DNA of 64,000 bases from Polydrusus tereticollis (Eukaryota > Arthropoda > Insecta > Coleoptera > Curculionidae), in assembly GCA_963920685.1 (NCBI GenBank), contig OY987332.1:14011657-14075656 (forward strand), read 5' to 3'. The notes beneath the pieces were generated by a model that was given only the letters and a program-made list of their open reading frames with translations, had not been told where the DNA came from and did not search any database. Each line of letters starts with the position of its first letter. Positions within the stretch are counted from its first letter, which is position 1. Position numbers and translations under genes: made by a program. Shown in pieces: positions 33,248 through 43,985 of the stretch.

Positions 33248-34065
33248 AGGATAAATCTTTCAGTACCTACTCTCGAAATTACGCCATCTGTTACCGCTTT
33301 AATTTTGTATCAATTTTAAATTGGGTTACTGTCTTCACCGACTGTTAATCTCTTTGAGTTTCTACAGAGTGTTGAAAAAATGTGCTTGGATCCTTGGACA
33401 GGTGATTATATGTGATAAAATAAAGGTAGTAGATAAGTCATTTAACAAGAAAATCGAAATGCCAATATTTCCCGCGTTACAGTACTTCAATTTTTGTTTT
33501 CTTATTTTTAAAACATGATGATTAATTTCTTTATCGATCAAGTTGATCTTTGACGTAGAAACGTATAATTTTGTTACAAAAAACCCTGCCATACTATGCC
33601 AGCAGAGGACACCTTACCTGAAAACCATATTTAATTTTTCGCATATTTTTTTTGGTTTGAGTTACATTACAAAACCAAATGTATCGTGTAAAAGATAATA
33701 AAATACTTAATAAAAAAGTTACTCCTCATCAAAGTCCATAAACCTCAGCGTTTAATCAGAAATAATCATTAAACATTTTATTACCACTAAATCTACCTTT
33801 ATTTTGTCACGTAGAATCACCTATTGAAAACACATTTTCAAAACACCCTGTATTATAATAGGCGCAATGATTTATATTGTGGGTATTAATATGCCAGGTA
33901 TCTTAAGGTCACACCTTAGGAGACCACAATATATTAAAATGTAATATTTTAAATAAAAACTCAGAGACATTAACAGTCAATGAAGACAGTAACCCTATTT
34001 AAAATTTATACAAAATCAAAATAATTAAAGTGAGTACTGAAATATTTATCTTTGAATTCCTTTTT
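33248..34065. repeat. TIR-flanked non-coding unit
   Basis: About 110 bp at 33248-33362 (containing GGGTTACTGTCTTCACCGAC) is inverted at about 33956-34065. A partial third copy occurs at about 31085-31145. The interior contains a mariner-like end (AACACCCTGTATTATA, about 33842). Confidence 0.65.
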
Positions 34066-34192
34066 TTATATTTATATTGTTTTTAGGGTTCTCTATGACC
34101 CCAGTGCATTTCCTCTTCCAGTTAACTGGTGCATTTATCGAACACAATGTATAATACAATTGGATTTAAAATATAACTTAATAGTTATTCAT

Positions 34193-34311
34193 GATATAAG
34201 TGTTAAAAGTACATTTTTAGGCACGCATGTGGAAATTTGAAGAACGCGCGAAGCGAGTTCTGCAAACCACAAGAGTACCTTAAAAATACTTTTAACTAAC
34301 ACAAATATCAT
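34193..34311. repeat. ~118-nt hairpin upstream of the best-preserved recombinase
   Basis: The arms TGATATAAGTGTTAAAAGT... and ...ACTTTTAACTAACACAAATATCA are imperfectly complementary over ~55 nt each. The apex contains GCGCGAAGCGAG, which reads CTCGCTTCGCGC on the other strand. The hairpin lies about 220 bp upstream of the recombinase ATG at 34530. Confidence 0.78.
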
Positions 34312-34529
34312 ACAATATTTTTTCTACAAACGGCAATGAAAAGCATACAATAATTGAAAATCAAATGTTTAGAATCTCTTACATCCAGGTAGTTTCTAAT
34401 AGCATCGTATCGTCAATAAAACCTAGCAACCATCATTGTTGGCTGATTTATTTACAGAAAAATTCAAAATGTGAAAGGTCCTGTCAGTTTTATTAAAACG
34501 CTAGCGCTGGCTGTTGTGATTTGCCAAAA

Positions 34530-35208
34530 ATGCAAGAAATACAAGAAATCGATCATCTTAAAGACATAGATGACGCTTCTAAGAGATCTACCTTGGATTT
34601 ACTGCCACAAAATCAAGAATTCTACTTGAAGCGTCAAGGAGAGGGTTACCGGGCCAAAAAATCAAAAATTTTTACTGGAGACCAAATTGAACAGTTTCTG
34701 AAGTACGCACCGGATGATGAGTACCTTCTGATGAAAGAAGCTACGATTGTGGGAGTATTTGGTGCCTGCCGCAGGGAGGAGCTTTGTCAGTTGACTCTTG
34801 ACAACGTGGAAGATATGGAGACTTCATTAGTTATTAAAATATCAGATACCAAAACCAAGGTACCACGAAATTTCACTATCATTGAAAAATTTTATTTGGA
34901 TTTTTATCGAAAATATACTGATCTTCGTCCAGCAGATGTCGTACATCGGCAGCTCTTCTTAAAATATGTAAAAGGTAAATGTACCAGAAATCCGGTCGGA
35001 ATTAATACGTTCGGACAATTTCCTGCTGCTATAGCAAGATTTCTGCATCTTCCAAGTTCAACACTTTCGCCGTTCCTCTGCAAGCTTGCTTGCCGATGCT
35101 GGAGCAAATTTGACGACAATTAAGCGGCATGGGGGATGGAAATCCTCAACCGTTGCGGAAGGGTACATCGTGGATTCCTTGGAACATAAAAATTCTATTG
35201 CTCGATAA
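34530..35208 (+). pseudogene. Crypton-like tyrosine recombinase, one frameshift
   Basis: The frame from the ATG at 34530 reads through a core-binding segment (GYRAKKSKIFTGDQIEQFL) and the first catalytic Arg (VFGACRREELCQL), to VVHRQLFLKYVKGKC. The original frame is lost near 35055. A +1 frame then gives HFRRSSASLLADAGANLTT (H-x-x-R), IKRHGGWKSS (His/Trp) and AEGYIVDS (Tyr nucleophile), to a stop at 35206-35208. All R...H-x-x-R...H/W...Y residues are visible, so one indel separates it from an intact catalytic domain. The usual N-terminal SAM-like domain is not visible upstream, so the copy may be 5'-truncated. Hairpins flank both sides. Confidence 0.82.
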
Positions 35209-35404
35209 TTGCTTACAGTACAAACGACATCAGCCGATGATGCTTCAACATCAACTAGACATGCTGCTGTTTCTGTTCAATCGTTCTCAACCGCGAAGAA
35301 AAGCAGAACTGAGGAAGGAATTCATTTTTCAAATTGTACTATTAATTTAAGTGTAAATAAATAAAATAGAAATGTTTTTTGACGTTTTTTTGAAAAAATT
35401 GACA

Positions 35405-35477
35405 TTTTACTTTTAACACTAGTGCCTTAAAGTAACATTTTTAAGGCTAGTAGACAGTGTTAAAAGTTTTTTAGGCA
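35405..35477. repeat. Hairpin repeats downstream of the recombinase
   Basis: ACTTTTAACACTAGTGCCTT and downstream complements (AAGGC...AGTGTTAAAAGT) form a dyad. TGTTAAAAGTTTTTTAGGCA here resembles TGTTAAAAGTACATTTTTAG-GCA at the upstream hairpin, in direct orientation. The recombinase is therefore bracketed by related sites. Confidence 0.6.
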
Positions 35478-35479
35478 TT

Positions 35480-36150
35480 TTAAGGTTTCGTCTTATTTTT
35501 AAATATTACATCTTATGACACCAGTGTTCAAAGTAACTAAATTTGGTTTAATTTTAGCACCGGGATTACTTCTAACACTGCCGTTAAAAAGTTTTCAAAG
35601 TTTAACAGATACAAGAGAAACATTTAACAATATTATTAGCTGCTTTATTTACTTGCAGATTTAAATTATTTTCCTCCGGATTACTTTTTAAGTTGCAGGT
35701 AATTATGTTTATTTAATACGAAGAATAAAAAACAGTAATTTTTATCTATTTAATTATTTTGATATTGTAATATAATATTATATATTTTTCAATGGGATTA
35801 CTCTTTTAACTGATTGTTAATGTCTAAGGGTTTCTTTTTTAATATCCAAATTATCAATGTCCTGTTAACATTAACAACAATATTTTTAGTTTGAAGCTAA
35901 AAAGACTTACCCACTTGATACACTTTATAAAATTTTATTACAAACTAGTTATTCACATTTGTAATAATAAAAATGATCAAATGCTTACTGATCCAAATAC
36001 TAAATCTCCGCTATAAAACAATAATATTTCATTATTAATTAAGACGAAGTTGCGTTTGTTTATCTATTAATTCAGTACACTTGTTTAACGGAGTTTGTAA
36101 TACAATTAGTTTTTGCACAAGTTAATTAGATCACTTGAGTGACTATTTAT
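35480..36150. other. AT-rich stretch, nothing recognised
   Basis: I see no ORF with motifs or paired repeats between the recombinase unit and the mariner deletion derivative. Confidence 0.4.
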
Positions 36151-36151
36151 A

Positions 36152-36933
36152 TAGAGGGCAAGAAAGTCGCGCATAATGCCTGTAACTTTTGAATTACCTC
36201 GTATACGAAAAAGTGAGCTTTATGAAAGTTGTTCAGTAAATTATTCCCCACATTTCTACCTGCATGAAATTTTTCTGTCATTTCCGGTTTGGTTGACATA
36301 GTGGATCAGGTGTTCAAAATGATCACCATTTTCTGTTAAGCAGAGCGCCAGTCGATCCCTAAACCCGTCTACAACGTTTGAAAGGAAGTCCTCTGGAATG
36401 GCCTCAATTTCAGCACTAATTTTGACTTTTGAAGATTCTAAGTCATTTGGACGGTTATAGTAGACTTTGTTTTTTTAAGTGTTCCCACAATTCAGATGAA
36501 GCATAGTGTAAACAAATTAGAAATTAGACAACCGAAAATTAAACAGGAACTCAAAATTGACACCTCTTAGGTCGCTGTCATGAAAACACCTTGACTCAAC
36601 TATTAGGTAGGAATAATTATAATTAGAAAGTTTTTCATTTTTGAGCTGTTATTATCTCGGAACCGCTTGCAGATAGGTAACAATTTAAAATACAAAAAAT
36701 TCAGAGTTTTTCCAGTGGAATGCAAATATGCAATCATATGCAGGGTAGGGTGTTCCATTTAAAAAAAGAAAGTTGGTCTTTATGGCAACCAATCCAGAAA
36801 TGACAGAAAAAATTCATGTAGGTAGAAATGTGGGGCATAATTTACTGAACAATTTTCATAAAGGTTGCTTTTTCGTATTATAGGAGGTAATTCAAAAGTT
36901 ACAGGCATTATTCGCAACTTTTTTGTCACTCTG
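36152..36933. mobile_element. Deletion derivative (MITE-like) of mariner family B
   Basis: TA precedes 36152, and the right end CACTCTG at 36933 is followed by TA. The terminal ~60 nt are inverted (GCATAATGCCTGTAACTTTT on the left). Internal segments 36355-36487 and 36490-36600 match the two extremities of the element at 10083-11472, joined at about 36488. About 900 bp of transposase gene is missing at the joint. It retains the inner boundary AGGGTGTTCCATTT at about 36748. Confidence 0.85.
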
Positions 36934-36935
36934 TA

Positions 36936-38595
36936 TTGTGCTAATTCTGTTAAAGCCCAGTCCGGGAAATAAATTAAAGCAGAGGAAAATGCATCGCTGT
37001 TTTACTAAGAAGAAAAAAAATTACAATAAAGAAACAAAGATGTAGAATGGTTGCCATGGTTGATACTTATTTGAAAATATTAAATTGTATGTCAATTTCG
37101 AGTATTTTTATTTTAATTTAATTATGTTATCAATATGAAATATTCAGAGGAATATTTAAACCTCAAAGTTTTAAAGAGAATGTAAACGTATTATCCAGGA
37201 AATCACTGTAAAATCACGAAAACCGTACTACTTCGTATTGGCGAGATATTAAGACTACTAATACCATATAAAAATTTATTTTTAGTGCCGCTAGTCTTAT
37301 TTGCCTAATATTTCTTCATTATTTGTTATACAAATCTTCAATCGTGCCCAACTTAATTGCATCACTCTAATAAGTTAATAAAAGTGTTACCGTTACTTTT
37401 GTTTAACGCACGAATCAAATAATTGTTTACATGTTTTACTTTCTATCTTCACATAAATCGTTACTGTACAGTGTGTCTTCCGATGGGGCACCGGACTCAA
37501 GGAAACTTTCTTATTCCTCATTTATTTATAAAAGGTCACTCTTAATAAAAACTTTTGTTTGTCTTTGATCAGAGTCAAGTTACTTCCTCTCAAGGTTGTT
37601 TAGTAAGTTGTACGGCTGACAATAATGTTCAGCAGCCGAACATGGACGAGGTCGGATTTTCTTTAGAAAAAAAATTAGTATAAGATAACGGTTACAACCT
37701 TACTAGCCATATCTATACCTTCGAAAAACCACAAAACTCTTTATTCAAATCTTTTTAAACTACCTTTGGTTTTCTTTTTGTAGATTTTCACAGTTGAAAT
37801 CCTCTATTGATATTCTAAACTCGTGCAAAAATTTTAACAGCTGTCTTTTGATTTTTCTGATATTTTTTTTTTAAATTTCAGACACAATTTTTTAACTGTA
37901 TTCGTCTCAGTTTTTTGATATCTTTATCAATAAATCCGCTAGCATATGGGTCAATATATACGGAATGACCCTGTATGTCGAATGACAATTAATAAGAGAC
38001 TACTTAGAATAGTATTTGACAAGCTGATAGCAATGAATGAAAGGGCAAGATCGAAGAAGGATCTGAAAAAGGGGTATAAAATGGGAAAATATTATGAGGT
38101 GAGGACAGAAGAACATAAAAAACTGGAGAGAAAGAGTTATAAGGACTCCAAACAATGTTATGTAACGTAGATGAAATAACATGAGGGCTTCAATTTTCCT
38201 CTTAGGCTAACTAATGATAAAAGAAAAAGAAGAACACCCCCCATACATACACACTGTATACTTGCTGTGGTTAGAATTTAATACCAGCACGTTTTTTTAT
38301 TGGCTATTTTTAATAAAATTAGGTATTAACCCATTAACCTTTTTTACAGATGGTTGGCTTCCTTTTAAACGTTGTGTTGCCATATATTTTTAAATAATTA
38401 CTGAATGAAATGCTGCGTACGCCACACTGAACACCTAGTATGAGTAAAAGGATTTTATTATTTTTTTGTGATGTGATATTGGCGCATTCGCCATTAGTAA
38501 ACACATATTTAAATTGTCTGTTCTTTGTGCATTAATTTAATCTTTTGATAGCCAGACACATGACGAAGAAGAATATATGGCCCTCTAAAAGAGAT
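36936..38595. other. AT-rich stretch with orphan mariner ends
   Basis: End-like sequences occur at about 37467 (TACAGTGTGTCTTCC) and about 37976 (GGAATGACCCTGTA), but their pairing is weak. A basic 74-codon frame (37946-38170) starts inside this end-like sequence and is not credited. No gene is supported. Confidence 0.4.
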
Positions 38596-38599
38596 ACGT

Positions 38600-38708
38600 T
38601 TTTCTAAATACTACTGGATGGATGCCAACTTCCGGTTAAACCGGAAGTACTATATTTCCGGCTTTTGAGCTACATCCGGTTTAACCGGAAGTTGACACTT
38701 TTAGAAAG
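38600..38708. repeat. Hairpin with paired CCGGAAGT palindromes
   Basis: ACTTCCGGTTAAACCGGAAG (38628 onward; its final T at 38648 completes the 21-nt palindrome) is palindromic about a central A. A second copy is at 38675-38690. Outer arms (TTTTTCTAAA / TTTTAGAAAG) enclose both. CCGGAAGT is the core of ETS-family binding sites; any regulatory role is inference. Confidence 0.7.
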
Positions 38709-39082
38709 ATAATAGGAAAGTAAGATCGGGACATGCAAGCCGTTCTAAGACGTACCGTTAGAAAGCTAGAAGCTGTCAAAGTTCAAAAATATTATTTTTC
38801 AAAACTCGATATCTCAGAAACTATTAAGTTTATACTTATAATGCACTCACCTAAAAATAATTGTTATTTTATGTAGAATCCAAAAATATTGTAAAATATA
38901 GAGTGTTCTATTTAAAAAAAATAACTTTGCTATGAATCTTCTTTTTGGGACATCCGGTATATTTCAAAATTATTTTAAACTGTAGGCCTAATGTCTCCCT
39001 ATGCCCCTGTTTATGAAAAATATTAAAAAAATGAGTAGTTTAGATTCTATGAAATCCTGCGTTAAGAGAGGGCCGCCCAGTA

Positions 39083-39531
39083 TAGGTACTTTTTTTGTAC
39101 ATGAAGTAAAGTAGTTTTTATTTTGTCTCTCGAAAACGAAGCAAGATATAAAAACAATTCAAGGAACAGAAAAGTTGTACTATTAGTTGATAAATCCGAG
39201 AAAAAAATATTAAAATTAGAAAAAGTCAGTAGCGTACATTTTCTGTCATTAATATTCGTTAAGGTGCTCCCTGGAACGCCATTGGACTTACTAAATTCAA
39301 TCTAATTAGGGCAAATTAAGCTCCTTATCAATATAAATAACGGTACCAAATTTGAATAAAATCGGGAAGAAGATATTTAAAGAAATTATAAAAAAGAAAA
39401 CTTTAACACTCTGTATATCAAGAACGGGTCAACTCCGGACACATATTCATATAAATTTTCTCTCCTAGAATATCATAAGGAATCACCCCCTTAAGTTACG
39501 TACCGTACTTCTGAAACACCCTGTATATGTA
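39083..39531. repeat. Second copy of the 32510-33174 repeat
   Basis: The sequence from TTTTTTTGTACATGAAGTAA to the end GAAACACCCTG/TA matches 32510-33174 with substitutions and indels. Shared landmarks are TCTCTCGAAAAC, GTGCTCCC, AACGGTACCAAATTTGAATA and GTACCGTACTTCTG. It is a solo right half of the foldback family. Confidence 0.75.
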
Positions 39532-40030
39532 CTTATTTTACAAACAGTATGACAAGACAGAAAGAGACAAAAGGAAGTATTAAGGCACAGGTGATAATTT
39601 GTGGCCGAGGAATCCGCGCTTTACTAGACGTGAGTTACCAAATTAACCAAAATGAATGATTAATTAATATTTCTTAAATATTGTCTTCGTCGCTTTGAGT
39701 CAACGGTCAAAGACCTTGTAAATGTCCAGTGCTACCGCCCGGGACTCCACATGATGTTCTATTGCTTTATATAATTTAAAAGTAAGTAACATAAACGAGA
39801 AGAACTCCTGTTAATCTAGACTTACGGAATCCATACTGACGGTAACTAATAATGTTGAAGCCTTCAAGGTATTTTAATAATTTTTCATTGTCTCTGTTTG
39901 CTGTTGATTCAACAAAACTTTGGCATAGTAAACATTGCATTGAATTAATTAAAATAATTAATAAAGGTTTAATAAAAATTAAAAATTTATGTTGTCCTTG
40001 ACTTGCAGACTGTTAAAATAGGCGTGTATA

Positions 40031-41903
40031 CCGGGTGTTGCATCGTCGAGCGGGACATAGGAAATCCCATGTAATTTTAAATGGGGTCAATTATTGGCTT
40101 CCCTAATTATTTTAGAGAAAAATTCTATTTAGGTTTATTAAAGAGCACTAAAACCCACATTCAAAAGAATAACTTTAGATATTTTTGATGAGCCCGTTTA
40201 CGGGTTATCGCCGATTTCTTTTTAACTATTTCTCCTTTTTATGGCCCCGTATTTGCGGGCACCAGTCAAGGTAAAAGATGACTATCAAATAAAGTTGTCA
40301 TTTTGAAATGTGTGCTTTATTGTTATAAAAACTCGTACATCGAAAATATTAAATGTGTATTTATGAGTACAAATTAATCTGAATAAAAATAAAAATAAAA
40401 AATAAAATAAAGTATCCAATTACAAGGTTAATTATGACATTTTACATGTTTCAATATTTTACTAATTAATAGGTAGGTACTATTAAATTGTTAGAACTTT
40501 AGGATTTAAGAAGTTGTTCAAATATTTCTCCATTGACTGCTAGACAATAACCGAGGCGATCATAAAATTCTCTTCTTACATTCGCTAGTTGGTAAACTGA
40601 AATTCTATTGCATTCGGCAGAAATAGCATTTTTTTAACTAGTCTAGATTTGGGTATTTTTTATCTTTGTATATCCTGTTTTTTAAATGGCCCCAGAGAAA
40701 GAAATCATTTGGCGATAAATCAGGAGACCTGGCTGGCCAATTTACTGTATGATTTAAGCCAATAACATATCCATTAAAAGCACGGTTTAAATATTCCCGG
40801 ACAGGCAGGGTACTATGTGCCGGGCAGCCATCCATTTGGTACCAAACTTCCTGATTTTCCCTGGCGGCATCATGTAAAGTAGGTAAAATATGATCTTCAA
40901 GTAGTTCCAAAAAATATTCTGCATTTAAATTTCGTGTAAGAAATAATGGCCCGATAATATTTTCTCCGGAAATCCCAGCCCATACATTAACTTTTTGTGG
41001 ATATTTCGTCCTTGTTTCCACAAACCTGTGTTGGTTTTCTTTGCTCCAATATCGATAATTTTGAACATTGGGTTCATTGTTTAAGGTAAATGTGCATTCG
41101 TCAGTGAAACAAATGTTTTTTAAAAATTCCCTATCCATGTTTGCTCTTTCCATCATACCAAAACAAAACTCCTGTCGTCGTATTTCGTCCCTATCTCTTA
41201 GCTCTTGGTGTTTTTCATATTTGTATGAATAATATTTATGTCGTTTCAAAGCTCGTAACGCTGTGGTGTGATCTAATCCTATGTCATCCTCAAGTTTCCT
41301 TGTGCTGATCTTCCCATCATTTTCTTCCACGCACAATAAAACTTGCAAGTCCCTATCATTTCTTGCATCTCTTCTTTGTTCCTGCCTTTCTTCACATCTG
41401 CAGTTATTTATTACAGTGCCTTTTGTCTCAAATTTCTTGATAGTCCTTTCGACTGTAGATTTTTCAGGTATCGGTCTATTTGGATACAGAGCAGCAAACA
41501 TGTCTGACACATTTTGATAACTATTTCCTTGATAATACCATTTAATCATCAATATTTTTTCTTCAGAAGTGTAATTCATGGCTAATATTTTCGATGTACG
41601 AGTTTTTATAACAATAAAGCACACATTTCAAAATGACAACTTTATTTGACAGTCATCTTTTACCTTGACTGGTGCCCGCAAATACGGGGCCATAAAAAGG
41701 AGAAATAGTTAAAAAGAAATCGGCGATAACGCGTAAACGGGCTCATCAAAAATATCTAAAGTAATTCTTTTAAATGTGGGTTTTAGTGCTCTTTAATAAA
41801 CCTAAATAGAATTTTTCTCTAAAATAATTAGGGAAGCCAATAATTGACCCCATTTAAAATTACATGGGATTTCCTATGTCCCGCTCGACGATGCAACACC
41901 CGG
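40031..41903 (-). mobile_element. DD41D mariner family C, near-complete, 321-bp TIRs
   Basis: An 1873-bp element lies between TA at 40029-40030 and TA at 41904-41905. The terminal repeats 40031-40351 and 41583-41903 are both 321 nt with only a handful of mismatches. The right repeat ends 4 nt before the transposase ATG (41579), so the repeat contains the whole 5' leader. Copies or relatives are at 12382-13041 (deletion derivative) and 25840-28943 (fossil). Confidence 0.92.
40499..41579 (-). pseudogene. DD41D transposase, nearly intact
   Basis: The ATG at 41579 (MNYTSEEKILMIKWYYQGNS) opens a frame with a helix-turn-helix (TVERTIKKFETKGTV), NICFTDECTFTLNN (first Asp), WYQMDGCPAHSTL (second) and ARSPDLSPNDFFLWG (third). 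Asp2-Asp3 spacing is 41. The frame stops at TAG (40638) after KKYPNLD. One extra A in the following A-run shifts the remaining ~47 codons (NAISAECN...NVRREFYDRLGY) out of frame, ending at 40499. The catalytic core is complete and the lesions affect only the extreme C-terminus. Confidence 0.87.
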
Positions 41904-42419
41904 TATGTCAATATCAATAGATTTGACCTGGTAGTGGTAGACATTTTGATTATTTTTAATAATTCTTCCACATGCAAGACACCATTTTATCAAAACATCT
42001 ACACTTGACCGTCTTTTAATTATTTATCATTACAGCAGTTCACCATAAATCTTGAATTATTTAATTACTCTGACGTTTTAACAAGAAGTAATACGCTTAG
42101 CTTGTTTAGGTCATCCTAGCTAATACACTTCCATATAGAGATGTTACTCAAGCGGTAAAGATAGTATAAATTTTCTAAGGTAATACTTTGCTTTTATATG
42201 GTTAGTGTGGCATTTCCTTTGTAAAATAGGATGATAATTAAGGAAAGTGTATCGGATATTGATTGGATGTATGCGAATAATGCTATATATTTCTGCGAAA
42301 CTATGTTGAAAAATGGATTGGAAATTTTGGACAATGTGCTCGTTTCGTAAATGGCGTGGCGTCATATTATTACGTCTGTATTTAAATTTTAGTTGTTTAG
42401 TTTTTATGGGTCATCATCA

Positions 42420-43200
42420 TCATCACATAGCCCCTGATGTCCACTGCTGAACGTAGGCCTCTCGCATGTCCGTCCAAACGGTCCTGTTTTGCGCCACCTG
42501 TATCCAGTTCGATACTAATCTCTTTATGTCATCGGTCCATCTTGTTGGAGGCCGTCCCCGGTTTCTGTGTGCTTGTATTCGGGGTCTCCACTCCAAAATT
42601 CTCTTTGTCCATCGATCGTCGTTAGTCCTCGCTACATGGCCAGCCCAGTTCCACTTTAGGGTGGTTATCCTTACAACAACGTCTGTTACTCCTGATCGTC
42701 TGCGGATGATGGCATTAGGAATCTTATCACGTAACGATATCCCTAACATTATTCTCTTCATCGCTCTTTGGGTAACTTGCAATTTGGATACCGTTGCTTT
42801 TGTTAACGTTAGGGTCTCTGCACCATACGTCATTACAGGCAGAATACATTGATCAAATATTTTTCTTTTCAGACTCATTGGAATACTTGATCTGAAAAGG
42901 TCTCTCAGCTTTCCAAATGCAGCCCAGGTTAGGCTTATTCTTCTTACTAGCTCGCATGTTTGGTTATCCCTACCTATTTTTATCTCGTGGCTCAAATATT
43001 TGTAAGAAGTTACTGGCTCGATGTCCTTGCCATCCACAGAGATATTCTTGGCGTGAACCAGGTTGGTCAAGAATTTGGTTTTAGAAAAATTTATCTTGAG
43101 GCCAACTCCTCTTGTAGCAGTAAAGAGTCCTTGTAGCAATGTCTGCGTGCCTGGTCAAAGCTGTCAGCGATAAGTACGATGTCATCCGCAAACTTGGGTA
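42420..43200 (-). pseudogene. RTE-type retrotransposon 3' end
   Basis: The minus strand begins near 43200 with LLPKFADDIVLIADSFDQA (FADD box). It shifts frame into 43139-42423: GVGLKINFSKTKFL, YGAETLTLTKATVSKL, RRSGVTDVV, WAGHVARTNDDRW and RGRPPTRWTDDIKRLV. The sequence ends in a TCA/ATG trinucleotide tail at about 42412-42425. The order and wording are those of RTE reverse transcriptase C-termini. Everything 5' of the FADD box is missing. It is a different subfamily from the RTE at 26378-28292. Confidence 0.82.
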
Positions 43201-43204
43201 ATAG

Positions 43205-43459
43205 TGGGCAAAAGTAAAGCATTACGATCAAGAATTTCACAAAATTGTTTCCAACTTATGCACATTCAGATGCGAATCAAAACTCTAAAGAAATTCAGCT
43301 TGCAGTGTGGCTTGTCTAAAACGAATTTGTTTTGAAAGTTTACTGAGCCTTAGCAGTTTCATTCCCGACACTTCTTTGATATGATTCTTTACCACAAAAT
43401 CTTAATGAGGCCATAGCTCTGCACAAAACAGATATTTTACTGGTTTGCTGTCCCATGTG
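43205..43459. other. Unassigned sequence interrupted by the pogo element
   Basis: Together with 46257-46437 this was one stretch before the pogo insertion. The minus-strand translation of 46437-46300 (MDPLVMNLVHKAEDEQ, then RRDLGKKFA) looks coding, but no family was recognised and stops follow. Confidence 0.25.
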
Positions 43460-43985
43460 TAGAGGAGATGTGCCATATATGGAATATGTTCTTTATATGG
43501 AATACCCTAAAATTTCACAAACCAAAAGTGGCAACACCGCAACAGCATTACCAATAATATTCTTCCTGCTAGATGTGACTTATGAGAGTCGTTTATAAAC
43601 CGCCGAACGTACCTGTCGTTATTTCGGAGTGCGATTTGTTTTTACCCGACATTGTAATTTATTGGAGGTATGTATTTGAAGTTTTGATACACCTAGTTAG
43701 AATAAACACGGGAATGTTTGATTGTGTCTTGTATGTTTGTATAACATAAGTTTAAGTGTCTTATATTGCAATTTAAGATTAGCTTCTTGTAAACCCATGA
43801 GTTTGGTCAACAAAAAGAAAGATGGCCGGGTACCTTATATGGAACATATCGATGTTTCAATTATGGAATATTCCATATTGCGTACACACCGTTTTTTAAA
43901 ATTTAGTGAAAAAAAATGCAAAATCTTTATGAAAAGACTATCCAAAAATTAATTATTATGTAACCTTTTTTTACAGAAAAGTACC

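Noticed and set aside
37946..38170. Basic 74-codon frame
   Set aside because: Its start lies inside an end-like mariner sequence (GGAATGACCCTGTA) and the Lys-rich composition reflects A-rich DNA.
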